DNA of 64,000 nucleotides, from NCBI RefSeq assembly GCF_947172395.1, contig NC_069104.1, positions 10,257,355 through 10,321,354 of the forward strand, read 5' to 3'. A model generated the notes under the pieces. That model did no database searches and was not told where the DNA came from. It saw only the letters and a list, made by a program, of their open reading frames with translations. The position numbers and the translations under genes are program-made. The DNA is from Bicyclus anynana. Lineage: Eukaryota > Arthropoda > Insecta > Lepidoptera > Nymphalidae. Of the stretch, positions 10,495 through 21,855 are shown one piece after another; the first letter of the stretch is position 1, and every line of letters starts with the position of its first letter.

Positions 10495-10735
10495 AAGTCC
10501 ACGTCCACTGCAGGACATAGGCTTTTTGTAGGGATTGTAGGGACTTCCAAACATCACGATACTGAACCGCCTGCATTCAGCGAATCCCTGGTGGGGGGTC
10601 GACACTGCGCTTTCTAGTGCGGGATCACTATTCCAGCACTTTGGGACCCCCAACGCCCATTAGCTTTTCGAACAATGTGCCCCGCCCATTGCCACTTCAG
10701 CTTTGCGACTCTTTGATCTACGTCGGTGAGTTTAC
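10495..10735 (-). pseudogene. LINE reverse transcriptase C-terminal fragment
   Basis: The minus strand reads VTDVDQRVAKLKWQWAGHIV and continues RKANGRWG. The motif KWQWAGH is the C-terminal tail of RTE-like non-LTR reverse transcriptases. Heavily truncated and frameshifted. Related fragments at 14.6-14.96, 19.2, 31.4-31.7, 36.2-36.4, 52.4 and 59.85-60.2 kb. Confidence 0.75.
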
Positions 10736-10989
10736 TTCTTATAAAAAGTGACTTTCTTTTATATATAGATTTATTTGGTTCAAAAATGAGTTATAATCTG
10801 TGGTCATTTATGCATCGATATAAATATGTCTTTTTTTCTACAAAAAAGACACTTGAAGGACAGTGAGCTTTTTGCTCACGGTCACCTACTCGTGTAACTT
10901 TTTAAGGCGTGCCATCTCACGGGTTAAAAAAAGCTTAGTTACATTTACAATTTACTTTACAGAATGCGATATCAGGCTTAAAACTAAAC

Positions 10990-11380
10990 TAACAAACGTA
11001 CTGACACGTATCAACAGAAATGGAGATGGACTGAACATATGCTCCGCTGCACAAAAGAAAAATGGAGCAAACAGGAGACAGTTTGGTATCCAAGGGACGG
11101 TGCTAGGAGCCGAGGTCGGAAAACAAAAAGATGGGAGGATGACCTAAAAATGACTTTAGGACCCCTTTGGATGAGGATAGCGGCAGACAGAAAACAGTGG
11201 AAGGAGTTGGAGGAGGCCTTTGCCGTAAGGCACACTGAAATAAGAGACATTCTATAGTAATAGTGTAGTTTGAATGTGTACCTACTTTTATTTTTCAAAT
11301 TATTGTAATGTATTTGTTAACAACTGTATATATTTCGGGAAATAAAAGGCTTTATTATTATTATTATTATTATTATTACA
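10990..11380 (+). pseudogene. LINE reverse transcriptase C-terminus and 3' end
   Basis: Encodes RNRWRWTEHMLRCTKEKWS, then GRKTKRWEDDLKMTLGPLWM, RIAADRKQWKELEEAFAVRH and a stop at 11257. It is followed by an untranslated end with GGGAAATAAAAGGCTTTATT and (TTA)n. This is the C-terminal tail of a non-LTR element, 5'-truncated on insertion. The frame runs to the natural stop, so this copy is fairly young. Confidence 0.8.
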
Positions 11381-11599
11381 GAATGCGAGAGAGTTGCAAG
11401 TAGATAATCTTATCGATTAGTGTAAACGAATGGTGGTAGTTTCGCCACTCGGAAGCAATTATTGGCCCATTAAACTCTTCGATCACGTGTGTAAATAATT
11501 GAACGAGTTTCGCCATTCACGACGAGTTACTCTCGTAAAAATAGTTAGGACTGATCTGTACGTTGACCAATGTTTGTACAAATCAAGATCAAATAGTAT

Positions 11600-11763
11600 C
11601 ATCATTACACTCATATTCGGCTCACTGTTGAGCACGAATCTCCTCTCAGAATTAAAGGGGTTAGGCTACTTCACCGCGCTGGGCCAATGCGGATTAGCAT
11701 ATTTATATAAATTCTCAAGTATGCAGGTTTCCTTACGATGTTTTTCATTAACCGTTTGACACT
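11600..11763 (-). mobile_element. SINE A, partial
   Basis: TCATTACACTCATATTCGGC to CCTTACGATGTTTTTCATTA. Diverged. Confidence 0.8.
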
Positions 11764-12060
11764 CTTGTACTATACTTTCATAGTAAATTAAACATTATAA
11801 TCCTAAGATTACTAACACGCTTTTCAAATAATGCTGCCTTAAAGAGTCATTGGTTAAAAAAAGCCCTAGTTTAGGTAGCTTAGTGATACTAGCCTATGGA
11901 CATTCCTGACAGGAAGAAAATGGTACCACCCTGGATATATACTCGTCCAAATGAAAAAAAAAAACAAAATAACGGAAATATATAAAAAAATACATAAAAC
12001 AACGTACATAAAGCCGAATATAGAACCTCCTCCTTTTTACAAGTCAGTAAAAAAGGCATG

Positions 12061-12563
12061 TTCACGACAACTAAAAATCAACGAATATTTTCATAGTTTT
12101 ATTATAAATAAAACATAATTCAATAAAAAACAAACAAATATCGGATTACCGTGAAATTCAATCTGTTATAAAAATCATGTATCCACAAAAATAACATTAT
12201 ACAAAAACAAAGCCTAAATATTTTATTTGCATAGAAAAAACAGAACGCAAGCTACGTGTTATGTTTTCATTATACTCGTATCCGTGTTTTAGGTAGAAAA
12301 ATATGATATTTCGTTATTATAAACAGTGAATTTAATACACACGTTATTAGAAAGAAAAACTCATAACAATATTATGAATATTAACCGTACCGCGGAACTT
12401 TCCTCTTAAAACATGAATTACTTTGTGAATATTTTCCATACATTAAAAACGAGATTCATATCAACTGCCAACAGTTTTATTGCCTCTCATATTTATACTA
12501 AAGTTGAAAATTTGACATGGGTTGAGCAGTATTTAAATATGTATTTATTTATGTGACCTGCGA
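12061..12563. other. No gene recognised
   Basis: Very AT-rich; preceded at about 12025 by a GGAGGAGGTT-type repeat end. Confidence 0.5.
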
Positions 12564-13035
12564 ATGCCTCTTAGACTTAAGGGTAAAATATACAAAACGG
12601 TTGTAAGACCTGTCGTGCTGTATGGATCAGAATGTTGGGCGGTGAAAGGGACGGATAGTAAACGAATGCATGTGAACGAAATGCGTATGTTGAGATGGAT
12701 GTGTGGTGTGACAAGAAAAGATAAAATAAGGAATGAGTATATAAGAGGAAGTCTGAAGGTGGCGCCATTGAGGAGTAGAAGGTTAGCTTGGTATGGACAT
12801 GTAAGGCGTAGAGAGGAAAGTCATATTACTAGAAAAATGTTGAATGTGCAAGTGGAAGGACATGAGAGGAGAGGAAGGCCAATGAAGAGATGGTTGGATT
12901 GTGTGAAAGAGGACATGTGTGTAAAAGGAGTGGATGATGAGTTGACGAGTAATAGAGACGAATGAAAAAGATTGACATATTTTTCCGACCCCACTTAAGT
13001 GGGATAAGGGTAAGGAGATGATGATGATGTATTTA
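12564..13035 (+). pseudogene. RTE-type LINE reverse transcriptase C-terminal fragment
   Basis: Frame 12564-12965: RLKGKIYKTVVRPVVLYGSE, then CWAVK, MRMLRWMCGVTRKDKIRNEY, and RRGRPMKRWLDCVKEDM. YGSECW and MLRWMCG are RTE/BovB-clade signatures at the end of the reverse transcriptase. The full element would encode about 1000 residues; only the last 130 or so remain. The 3' end closes with GATGATGATG. Shadow frames on the other strand are not real. Confidence 0.88.
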
Positions 13036-13500
13036 TTTATCTACCTTTCTCTCTGAGGCACGGTAGCCCTACCCAGGAATTTGGGAAATCTAAAATTAGT
13101 AGCCGATCAAGTTATGTAGATTTTAATTTGAATACTTCTCGGTATAGGTAGGTAACTATGAAATTGAGTACATTTTACTACCTAATTACTACTTAAATTT
13201 TGGTTACACCAGCTGGCCTATTCACTATTTTGGTCTTTATTATCAACATAATCTATTGACAAAGTGCCGTCTACATACCTACTATATAATGATATCCACC
13301 AGTAAGCACTGGATGACATTTGTAATTTGTATCTTAGTTTGTGGATGACATTTTGTCAGTTGATTTGTTTTTATTTTGACGGTTTGATAATAAATACCAA
13401 AATAGGAAATAGGCCAGCTGGACTATAAAGAGCACACTAAGCCATAAGTATTGGTCATTATAATTAAAATATAATAGTAAATTAAACAGTCGGATACAAA
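13036..13500. other. No gene recognised
   Basis: AT-rich unique-looking DNA; CAGCTGG...CCAGCTGG occurs at about 13209 and 13414. Confidence 0.45.
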
Positions 13501-13527
13501 AGGCAGTGATTCTTGAGACGCCGCGTA

Positions 13528-13640
13528 TTGTGAGGAGGTTCCTCACTCTGGAGCCCTGACCACCGGTTGCTTGGACACTCAAATGTCCCGCAGCGGGAGG
13601 GTGAATTTTTTTTTTTTTTTTTTTTAAATTTTTAATAATG
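13528..13640 (+). mobile_element. LINE 3' end
   Basis: AGGAGGTTCCTCACTCTGGA, CCGGTTGCTTGGACACTC, GTCCCGCAGCGGGAGGGTGA, then a run of 19 T. A common lepidopteran non-LTR 3' end, CR1-like in my recollection. Confidence 0.6.
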
Positions 13641-14097
13641 TTTTGTATTTTATACTTATATTGTTAAAAATTAAAAAAAAAAAAGAAGTAATAAATAAAT
13701 GAGAGATAAAATTAGTAAACTAGTACGGGTGGTACTAAAATCCATTATTTATATTATTATCAAAAAGAGATGAGCGTTAATATATTATAAAGGTATCCCT
13801 TAAACCTACACCCAAGGTCACAAGTTCTGGGACCAACTCGAGGTGTTTCCTCTACCACGAAATGATGGTACATTCACTGTCGCTTCTACCTGTCACGTCT
13901 CTATCATTAGGCTTACTACCCGCGGCTTGGTTTTTACTTATTTTTGCAATTAATGGTACATTCCAGAGTGGAAAAATGGCGTTGGCGAAAAATTTAATCC
14001 AAAAATTGCACTGAAAATAATCACAGTTCTGTGAGCTCTCTCTTCAAAATGTGCACAAATATATTTTTAAGCTATTGCATATTGAACCTTATGACTT
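13641..14097. other. No gene recognised
   Basis: AT-rich; simple A and T tracts. Confidence 0.45.
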
Positions 14098-14145
14098 CGT
14101 ACAGTCGTACCATGTATATAACCATATACATGGTAAGACTGTACG
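14098..14145. repeat. 22-bp hairpin with 4-base loop
   Basis: Left arm CGTACAGTCGTACCATGTAT plus AT, loop AACC, right arm its complement with one mismatch. Confidence 0.8.
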
Positions 14146-14179
14146 AGCTCGCACGGATGTAAATAAATAGTTAAGTTAG

Positions 14180-14240
14180 TCTCTTACCATCAGGTGAGAT
14201 TGTAGTCAAGGGCCAACTTGTAGAGAACAAAAAAGAACAG
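14180..14240 (+). mobile_element. SINE B tail fragment
   Basis: CTTACCATCAGGTGAGATTG then TAGTCAAGGGCCAACTTGTA. The 3' end only. Confidence 0.75.
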
Positions 14241-14589
14241 TTATGATTGCATATTTATTAGTATTTTTATTTAATAATTCGTATTTTTTTTAATTTTTCG
14301 AGTAGAATAAAAATTAGTTATAACACATTTAAAAGTATCATTACATGTGTAACTATTGCGTCCATTTGGCGAATCGTGCACGAATCGGGCGCGGTCCAAC
14401 GCTATTAGACTAATGTGTTTTTTGTTACCTGCGTCAGCGAAAGATGTGTAGTGAACGGACCTTGTACTTACTGCCTTTTATCTAAGGATAAAAGGATCTA
14501 CAGTGTTTTTCAGCTCTATGTCAGTGTAAATATTTGTAAGTTGAACTAATGTTATCAAATCTTTATCAAAAAATAGTGCCTGAAGACTA

Positions 14590-14965
14590 GACAATATTGC
14601 TAGTGAATGACCTATGGTTCCGAGACTTGGCTGTTAACTATGAAAAGAAAGAAGACACAAAATATCTTTATTGCTACATTATGTGGCATAACCTAGGAAA
14701 AGGTCCCAGCTCAGCATATTGTACACCTTCCTATAGGCAAAGAGCATACACCGCCAAGTCAGCTATGGGTATTATAAGATGGAACGAGCTATGCTCGAAG
14801 TACCTCTGCGAAATCGAATCAGAAATTCGGAGATCCGCAGAATAACCAAGTTGCCGACATGACTCAACGAGTCGCGAAGCTGAAGTGGCAATGGGCGGGG
14901 CACATAGATCGATGGCCGTTAGTACTATAATGGCAAATCCCCAGTAGAAAACGCAGTGTTGGTCA
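14590..14965 (+). pseudogene. LINE reverse transcriptase fragment
   Basis: TGACCTATGGTTCCGAGACT is the YGSETW region. GGTATTATAAGATGGAACGA follows, and CTGAAGTGGCAATGGGCGGG encodes the LKWQWAG motif. Broken by stops and cut off by SINE B at 14966. Confidence 0.7.
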
Positions 14966-15081
14966 ACCTCCAACCAGACCTGGACGAATTAAGAAAACCT
15001 CAATCGATCCAGCCGGGGATCGAACCCAGGACCTTCGTCTTGTAATTCTTCAGGCTTACCACAGCACCACGGAGACCGTCA
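14966..15081 (-). mobile_element. SINE B head fragment
   Basis: The plus strand shows CCAACCAGACCTGGACGAAT to CACCACGGAGACCGTC, the tRNA-like head in reverse orientation, inserted in a LINE fragment. Confidence 0.8.
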
Positions 15082-15448
15082 TGTGATATTAGTAGCAAGT
15101 CTGACAAAATTATAAACGTAGCGTATGGTGGTGTGGCGTTTACCTTCCAAGCCACTATCCAGACTTTGGTGCATCCGATAACAAATAAAATTGACCAGCA
15201 TCCAGCTACAATACGATACGATACTTACGTAAATGAACTGAGTAATGTGTAATACCTACAGTTCATTTCCTCCAGTGATAAACAACATTAAGATGTAATG
15301 CAACAGAAATTGAGACCATCATTCTTCGGTACGCGGCTAAATCCATTAGCGAAACCAAAAAAGAATATCCTCCAACATTACGTAATGTGTCTTCGTAATT
15401 AAATTTGTTTCACTGTGACACTCTCCATTTACTTCGCGCGTTGCGGAG

Positions 15449-16148
15449 CAGTGGCGTAGCGTGCCATGGAGGGGCCCTGTATCAAACTATGTTGAGGGGC
15501 CCAAATTAAGAGTTAAGATTTCTCACAAAATAAAAAAAAATGCGTGCCTAAAATTAATATGACTGTGACTTAACCGTCCGTGAAAGTTCGTGATAGCCCA
15601 GTGGATATGACCTCTGCCTCCGATTCCGGAGGGTGTGGGTTCGAATCCGATCTGGGGTATGCGCCTTTTTAGTTGTGTGCATTTTAAGAAATTAAATATC
15701 ACGTGTCTCTAACGGTGAAGGAAAACATCATGAGGAAACCTGCATACCACAGAATTTTCTTGATTCACTGCGTGTGTGTAGTTTGCCAATCCGCATTGGG
15801 CCAGCGTGGTGGACTATTGGCCTAACCCCTCTCATTCTGAGAAGAGACTCGAGCAGTGAGCCGAATATGGGTTGAAAACGTGACTTAACCTGATTTTTTT
15901 TTATATTTTGGTAACGTTTTCTAAATTTTGAGCGCACGCTTAACCCGGGAAAAGAAGATTTTTTTGACTTTAGTCATTTCTGAAGTGAAAACTTACAGGC
16001 AATTTTTCCGGGAAGCACCAAATTAAGTGAGATTGCGGTTGCGAAATACCTACCTAATAGGTATTTTAAGAACGTTTGCTTGCACACGTAAGGGGCCCCT
16101 GTAGTCCGAGGGCCCCGTATCATTGATACGGCGATAGCTACGCCCCTG
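15449..16148. mobile_element. hAT-like non-autonomous DNA transposon
   Basis: Ends CAGTGGCGTAGC (15449) and GCTACGCCCCTG (16148) are inverted repeats of the hAT type. Both ends also carry GGGGCCC/GGGCCCC stretches. The flanks TTGCGGAG (15441-15448) and TTGCGAAG (16149-16156) match at 7 of 8 bases, the length expected of a hAT target duplication. There is no transposase frame. A SINE A copy (15586-15879) was inserted into it later. Confidence 0.82.
15586..15879 (+). mobile_element. SINE A, full length, inside the hAT-like element
   Basis: GTTCGTGATAGCCCAGTGGA to CCGAATATGGGTTGAAAACG. Confidence 0.9.
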
Positions 16149-16694
16149 TTGCGAAGGCTTTCATATAAATGCGTGACTCGGCTTCGTGTTGGGACATAAT
16201 TCATAGAATAGGACGTGGATTGCATATTTTTTGAATACATTCAAAGGTTTTGGTTTTGCCTCGAAATATGTTAAAAAATACATATAGTCTAGGATCCAGG
16301 GAACATTTTTACAATTGATGTCAAGCTAACGTTCCGTGAGTAACTTCATCATGCGTGATACATATCTTCGTGTAGGGAGAGAATTCATATAAATAGGATG
16401 TGAACTACATATTTTTTGAATAATTCTATTCAAAGGATCAAGGCTGAATTAGAATACATATTTTGTGGTTCTAAAGTTAAAAAGTATAAAAAAATGTGTT
16501 ATAAAAGGAGGATACAGTTTAGTGATATTTTTATTTGGATAATTGACGAAATACGCAGTACCAATTCTTAGTTTGGAATTGGAAAATCGGTAGTGTTACA
16601 CTTCTGTGTGGACAGCACTAACCAAACTAGTAAATCGGTTAACCCTCCGGGTCATCCCTGCAAGTTCCTACTAACTTTGAGTACAAAACATTCG

Positions 16695-17150
16695 AAAAAT
16701 CGCTTATTGGTAGTCCACAGATCCGCATCGTACGTAAATATCGCTTATTGGTAGTCCACAGTTCCGCATCGTACGTAAATATCGCTTATTTGTAGTCCAC
16801 AGATCCGCATCGTACATAAATATTAATAATTGGTAGTACACAGATCCGCATCGTACGTAAATATCGCTTATTGGTAGTCCACAGATCCGCATCGCACATA
16901 AATATCGCATGTTGGTAATCCACAAATCCGCATCGAACGTAAATATCGCTTATTGGTATTCCACAGACCCGCATCGTACTTTATTAACGCTTATTGGTAA
17001 TCCACAGATTTGAATCATACGTAAATATTGCTTATCGGTAGTCCACAGTTCCGCATCGTACGTAAATATCGCTTATTTTTAGTACAAAGATCCGCATCGT
17101 ACGTAAATATTACTAATTGGTAGTCCATAGATCCGCATCGTACGTATCGG
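16695..17150. repeat. Satellite: 11 tandem units of 41 bp
   Basis: Unit: AAATATCGCTTATTGGTAGT followed by CCACAGATCCGCATCGTACGT. Eleven units can be aligned, each close to 41 bp. Because 41 is not a multiple of 3, the minus-strand frames that read DIYVRCGSVDYQ repeatedly are by-products, not a gene. Confidence 0.95.
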
Positions 17151-17159
17151 ACGCATTGC

Positions 17160-17235
17160 ATTAATAAGTATATATAGTCCCGTGGGATTTGTGAAAACTA
17201 AATTTCACGTGGACAAAGTCACGGGCGCTCGCTAG
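17160..17235 (-). repeat. Interspersed repeat R2, head fragment
   Basis: CCCGTGGGATTTGTGAAAAC to GTCACGGGCGCTCGCTAGTA. Confidence 0.7.
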
Positions 17236-17899
17236 TATATGACTATGTTTATAAAGTTACAGATAAGAATAAAAAAATGGGTTCCTTTTACCTCTCTAAG
17301 AAAGAATTACCTATACGAAAATCTACTTCCCCAAATCCCATAGGGGAAATAAGGGAGAATGGATCGTGTGTTGTGTGTTTTGGAAGATTTGTTCGTGTTT
17401 TATTCCGCGTTCTTTGCAAAATAAATGCAAGATAAGTAATCCTTTTGTAAAATAAATTGCAATGTGCATTTTGTACCATATGGAATAAAATATAGCCTAC
17501 TTATATCTGTTGATATATTATAGCAAATTAAGGTTTCTGTTGGTTATAGATAAAACCATACACAGATATTCATGACGTATAAAAAGGGGTTTAAAAAGGA
17601 CGAAACAAGAAAATAATTCATATAGAAATCTAGAAGTGCATAGGTACACGAGGTAACAAACATTAAAAAAAAACATACGCGTCCATTTGAGAACCTCCTC
17701 CTTTTTTTGAAGTCGGTTCATAAATAATCAAGGTGGTCGGACATAATCGATTTATATCTGAATTATTTTCTTGTTTCGTCCTTTTAACATCGATTTTTAT
17801 ACGTAGACGGCTTATATATTTTAAACTTTATTTTTTTTAAGTATTTGTTGTTATAGCTGCAACAGAAATACATCATCTGTAAAAATACAATTATCCAAC

Positions 17900-18124
17900 T
17901 ACTAGCGGACGCCCGCGACTTCGTCCGCGTGGAATTCAGTTTTTCACAAATCCCGCGGGAACCATGGATTTTCCCGGGATGAAAAGTAGCCTATGTGTTA
18001 ATCCAGACCAAAATTTATTTCCATTCCAAATTTCTGCCAAATTGCTTTAGTAACTGCAGCGTAAAAGAGGAACAAACATACTTGCACACTTACACACAAA
18101 CTTTCGCCTTTATAATATTAGTGT
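17900..18124 (+). repeat. Interspersed repeat R2, near full length
   Basis: ACTAGCGGACGCCCGCGACT, AATCCCGCGGGAACCATGGA, AGTAGCCTATGTGTTAATCC, ending TTTATAATATTAGTGTGAT. Confidence 0.82.
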
Positions 18125-18509
18125 GATTAGTGTGATAAAGGTTCGTGAGATACAGCTTGATGATAGATGGACAGACGGACAGCGGAGTCTTAGTAATAAG
18201 GCCCCATTTGACGCTTTGGATACAGAATCCAAAGGTATCATTTCTCTGGTTTCTACTTCGCAACACTGTAAACCCGATATTGCTGCACTAAGGATAGTGC
18301 AATCAGCTGGGGGTGGGTTGGGATGAAAGGAATGAAACTTTATAACTAACGTAATTAAATAACGTGGGTAAGCTGTATAGCTTAACGAGAAACCGTGTGA
18401 AATGGGGGATAACGAGACTAGATGGGTAGATTCGGTCTATAGGGCTATTTTCAATTATAACACTTTTATAAAGTCGCTTTTCTAACTATTCATAAGATAA
18501 ACTAGCTTA

Positions 18510-18690
18510 CGCTCCTCGGTTTCACCAGCTTCGTTCCCGTTTCCGTGGCATTACGGGGATAAAGTAAAGCATATGAGACTCACAAATAACGTAAATTTCT
18601 AGTGGAAAAAGAATTTTCGAAATCGGTTCAGTAGATCCAAAGATTACCCCCTACAACACTACAAACCTTACCTCTTTATAATCAGTAGCG
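18510..18690 (+). repeat. Diverged R1-like repeat
   Basis: ACTAGCTTACGCTCCTCGGT, TTACGGGGATAAAGTAAAGC, AAATCGGTTCAGTAGATCC. Confidence 0.65.
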
Positions 18691-19199
18691 TGCACTTCAT
18701 AGATGCATAAACTCAATGCATGAGGATTCATCATGTACCTGTATTGGAGGTGGAGGTTTTCCATTTTGTACAATTTTTATCTTTTTTGCATACCCTAATT
18801 AAAACGCACGCAACTGTTAATAAAAAAATATTAGTAAGTATAGATAATACAGATGAATAACTGTAGATACATACATTATCCATCCACACTAGTGCATACT
18901 AATATTATAAATACCAAAAATAAATCTAAAATATTATTAAAATAATGATGTAACACATAATTACACACATTATTTTCAAAAATAATAAGATGTTTTTTTT
19001 TTACAAAATTACGCCTAATTGCTACACGCAATTTGAAATTGATAAGATCGGAGGGCTAGATTTTACATCAAGATTATTTTGACTTTAATTATAATATTCG
19101 TGTTAGCAACACCAAATTAGTGGTTGTAACAACAAAAAACGAGTAAATTTACAATGTCTGTTATGTTTTTAGCTAGAAAACCTATTATGTTTTTAATTA
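18691..19199. other. No gene recognised
   Basis: AT-rich, no repeat recognised with confidence. Confidence 0.45.
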
Positions 19200-19352
19200 G
19201 AAAGCGCAGTGTTGGTTGCCTTACCAGGTGGACTGACGACATCAAGCGAGTCGCTGGATACAGGTGATGCAGGTGGCTTAGGATTGTGATGTTTGGAAGT
19301 CCCTACAAAAGGCCTGTGTCCTTCAGTGGACGTCTTTCAGATGATGTGATGA
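19200..19352 (+). pseudogene. LINE reverse transcriptase tail fragment
   Basis: AAAGCGCAGTGTTGGTTGCC, TGGACTGACGACATCAAGCG (the RWTDDIK region) and GTGGACGTCTTTCAG then GATGATGTGATGATGA. Matches 60055-60214. Confidence 0.7.
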
Positions 19353-19359
19353 TGATTAT

Positions 19360-20345
19360 GTTTTTAGGGTTCCGTAACACAAAAGAAAAAACGGAACCTT
19401 TAAAGGATCAGTTTTATGTTGGTTTGTTAATCTGTCAAGACCCTTTCGGTGACTTAAACAGGTATAGACTTGAAATTAAACACATATACCCAGAGCCACA
19501 ATCGCTAGTAGTTGTAAAAATACCGAACTTCCTAGTTAACGTAATAAAGGCCATGGCTGTTTAAGCTACAACAGACGTATATATTTCGCCACTGTCAAGG
19601 AATCAACGGGCCTTGCTAGCTAGGCGTGGGTTCGAATTCGGTTCAGGGAATACACCTCCAACTTTTCAGTTATATGCATTATAAGAAATTAAATATCACG
19701 TGTCTCAAACGGTGAAGGAAAAACATCGTAAGGACCGTAGCGTACCTGCATACCAGAAAATTTTCCTAATTCTCCAATATGCGTGTGTGAAATCTGCCAA
19801 TCTAAATTGAGACTCGAGCTCAGCAGTGAGTCGAATATGAGTTGATAATGATGAAGGAATCATAATTTTCAAGGTTCAGAACTATGAAACTCGACAATTA
19901 TTACCGTCTAAGTCTATGGAACATCTGCAACTAAATCATAAAAAATACATTTTATTTAAATTACGGACAAAGTATCAATTACCTACATCCATCTACTATT
20001 AAAAAGTGGATGCACAATCAGCGATCAAAAAAACGTATACCCAATGAGTGCCAAACACAATTTCTTGGCACTCAATTCAAGTAGTCGCACTTGCAAATTC
20101 AACCTTAAATTCAATCCTTAAGGTTGAATTTGCTTTGAATTTGAGATTTTATTGAATATTACACTATATTTAAAGGCCTTTCTTTACTATTAATTCTAAA
20201 ACTGTCAAAGCCAAATTGGCCAGTCTATAAGCGAAATTTTCTACTATGATTGTGAGTTTTTTTACTATAAGAGGTCAATGATTACCTACCTACTTTATAC
20301 GGAACTCAGTGGGCGACTCCTACTCGCACTGGCCCGGTTTTTATT
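19360..20345 (+). mobile_element. Interspersed repeat beginning AGGGTTCCGTA, hosting a SINE A
   Basis: Starts TTTTAGGGTTCCGTAACACA and ends TCCTACTCGCACTGGCCCGG. A shorter relative is at 58094-58798. No frame with a known product. Two short hairpins occur near its end (20046-20073 and 20095-20131). Confidence 0.65.
19622..19855 (+). mobile_element. SINE A, head truncated
   Basis: GGCGTGGGTTCGAATTCGGT to CGAATATGAGTTGATAATGA, nested in the preceding element, with a small insertion near 19735. Confidence 0.85.
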
Positions 20346-20830
20346 ATTTTGCTTTCATTTAAAATACACGTTTATAAAAACTAGCATACAAATGAAAATC
20401 TAACTTATTTAACAATAGTAGCTTACCTAGCATTGTGCTCATATTAGATTTAAAAGTTATTGCTGCCTGTCTTCATAAAATATGTGGAAGGAAGCGGAGC
20501 TAGGAATATGAAAAGTAATAAAATTGTTGACATACATTGTTCTAAGCGCGCAGTATTACGAGGAAAGTGTTAAGTAAAAAGTTCCAAGTAAAAAGTTTGT
20601 AATAAAATTGTTCGTACTTGAAATTTTCACGATACGTTTATTATTTTTCACACATTTTGTAAACTTGAATTATATTGAAAGTTATATTTGAAGCTCGTAA
20701 TCCTAAAGACAGGATTCTGGTTTAATTTTTTTTTTTTCTATAAAATATTTAAAACTGAATATATATACGAGTATATAATTATTATAAAAGAACGTAAGAA
20801 ATATTCTATAAATAATTTATTTTATAAGAT

Positions 20831-21032
20831 ACTAGCTGACGCCGCGCGGTTTCACCCGCGGCATTCCCGTTCCCGTAGAAATACGGGAATAATATATAGC
20901 CTATAGTCTTCATCGATAAATGGGCTATCTAACTCTGAAAGAATTTTTCAAATCGGACCAGTAGTTCCTGAGATTAGCGCGTTCAATCAAACAAACAAAC
21001 AAACTCTTCAGCTTTGTAATATTAGTATAGAT
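20831..21032 (+). repeat. Interspersed repeat R1, full length
   Basis: ACTAGCTGACGCCGCGCGGT to TTTGTAATATTAGTATAGAT. Confidence 0.88.
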
Positions 21033-21190
21033 TTTAACGCATTTTTCAGTAATTAAATGGACTTACTTTGGACGTCAATTAATCTGTATAATATTTACTT
21101 ATGATTGCGATAACGATGTTATTTAATAGCTTTATAAGCAACATTTAAAAACTGCAGTGAGCGTTTAATTTTATAGGTTGATATATTTTT

Positions 21191-21500
21191 GACGGCCTCC
21201 GTGGCGCAGTGGTGTGCGCGGCGGATTTATAAGACGGTGGTCCTGGGTTCGATCCCCAGCTGGGACGATTGAGGTTTTCTTAATTGGTCCAGGTCTGACT
21301 GGTGGGAGTATACGGCCGTGGCTAGTTACCACCCTACCGACAAAAACGTACCGCCAAACGATTTGACATCCCTTTCGGTTTCTACATGTCATGTAGAAAC
21401 CGAAAGGGATGTGGATTTTCATCACCCCTAACAAGTTAGCCCGCTTCCATCTTAGATTGCATCATCACTTACTAAGATTGTAGTCAAGAGCCTAGCCAAA
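21191..21500 (+). mobile_element. SINE B, near full length
   Basis: GACGGCCTCCGTGGCGCAGT to ACTAAGATTGTAGTCAAGAG. It contains a small internal inverted duplication near 21375-21415 (GGTTTCTACATGTCATGTAG). It lies about 100 bp upstream of the signal-peptide exon. Confidence 0.88.
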
Positions 21501-21640
21501 TGTAATGTTTAAAAAAATATGAGAAGTAGATATAGGTAATATTACTACAGGGTATTCCAGTTTTATGTTATTCTGTAGTTGTCTCTAACGGCATTTTCCT
21601 TGTCTGCAGAGAGCCTGCTGAGCGGGTAGGATGCAGCGGC

Positions 21641-21707
21641 ATGCACCGCATCGTGCTGCTAGCGGCGCTGCTCACCAGGGCGGTCGCCGTCCACGTCCAT
21701 ATCACAG
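21641..21707 (+). CDS. Dpr-like Ig protein, exon 1 (signal peptide)
   Basis: First coding exon of the host gene. From the ATG at 21641 it encodes 22 residues, MHRIVLLAALLTRAVAVHVH plus IT, and one base of the next codon. A basic start, a hydrophobic core and small residues make a normal secretory signal peptide. The exon is preceded by an acceptor (TGTCTGCAG ending at 21609) and 31 bases of untranslated leader, so at least one non-coding 5' exon should lie upstream; I could not locate it. The donor is ACAG|GTATTC. An ATG ten bases upstream (21631) is in another frame and gives no signal peptide, so I prefer 21641. Joining the six exons gives exactly 257 codons without a stop, which supports the whole model. 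The same exon is repeated just downstream. Confidence 0.75.
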
Positions 21708-21757
21708 GTATTCATTCACTCACCCTTAGTGTTGTTATTCTGGTCAGGTGCATGCAG

Positions 21758-21855
21758 AAAGGCTGCTGAGCGGGTAGGATGCAGCGGCATGCACCGCATC
21801 GTGCTGCTAGCGGCGCTGCTCACCAGGGCGGTCGCCGTCCACGTCCATATCACAG
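21758..21855 (+). CDS. Second copy of the signal-peptide exon (possible alternative first coding exon)
   Basis: Exon-like segment with the coding part from ATG 21789 to 21855, donor ACAG|GTATTC, and acceptor-like CATGCAG just before 21758. It would encode the same 22 residues as exon 1 in the same phase, so splicing to exon 2 would give an identical protein. The tract before its acceptor (GTTATTCTGGTCAGGTG) is a poorer polypyrimidine tract than that of copy 1. Whether it is used cannot be told from sequence. Confidence 0.45.

Noticed and set aside
16704..16974. Minus-strand frames with a repeated DIYVRCGSVDYQ peptide
   Set aside because: They come from the 41-bp satellite, whose unit length is not a multiple of three.
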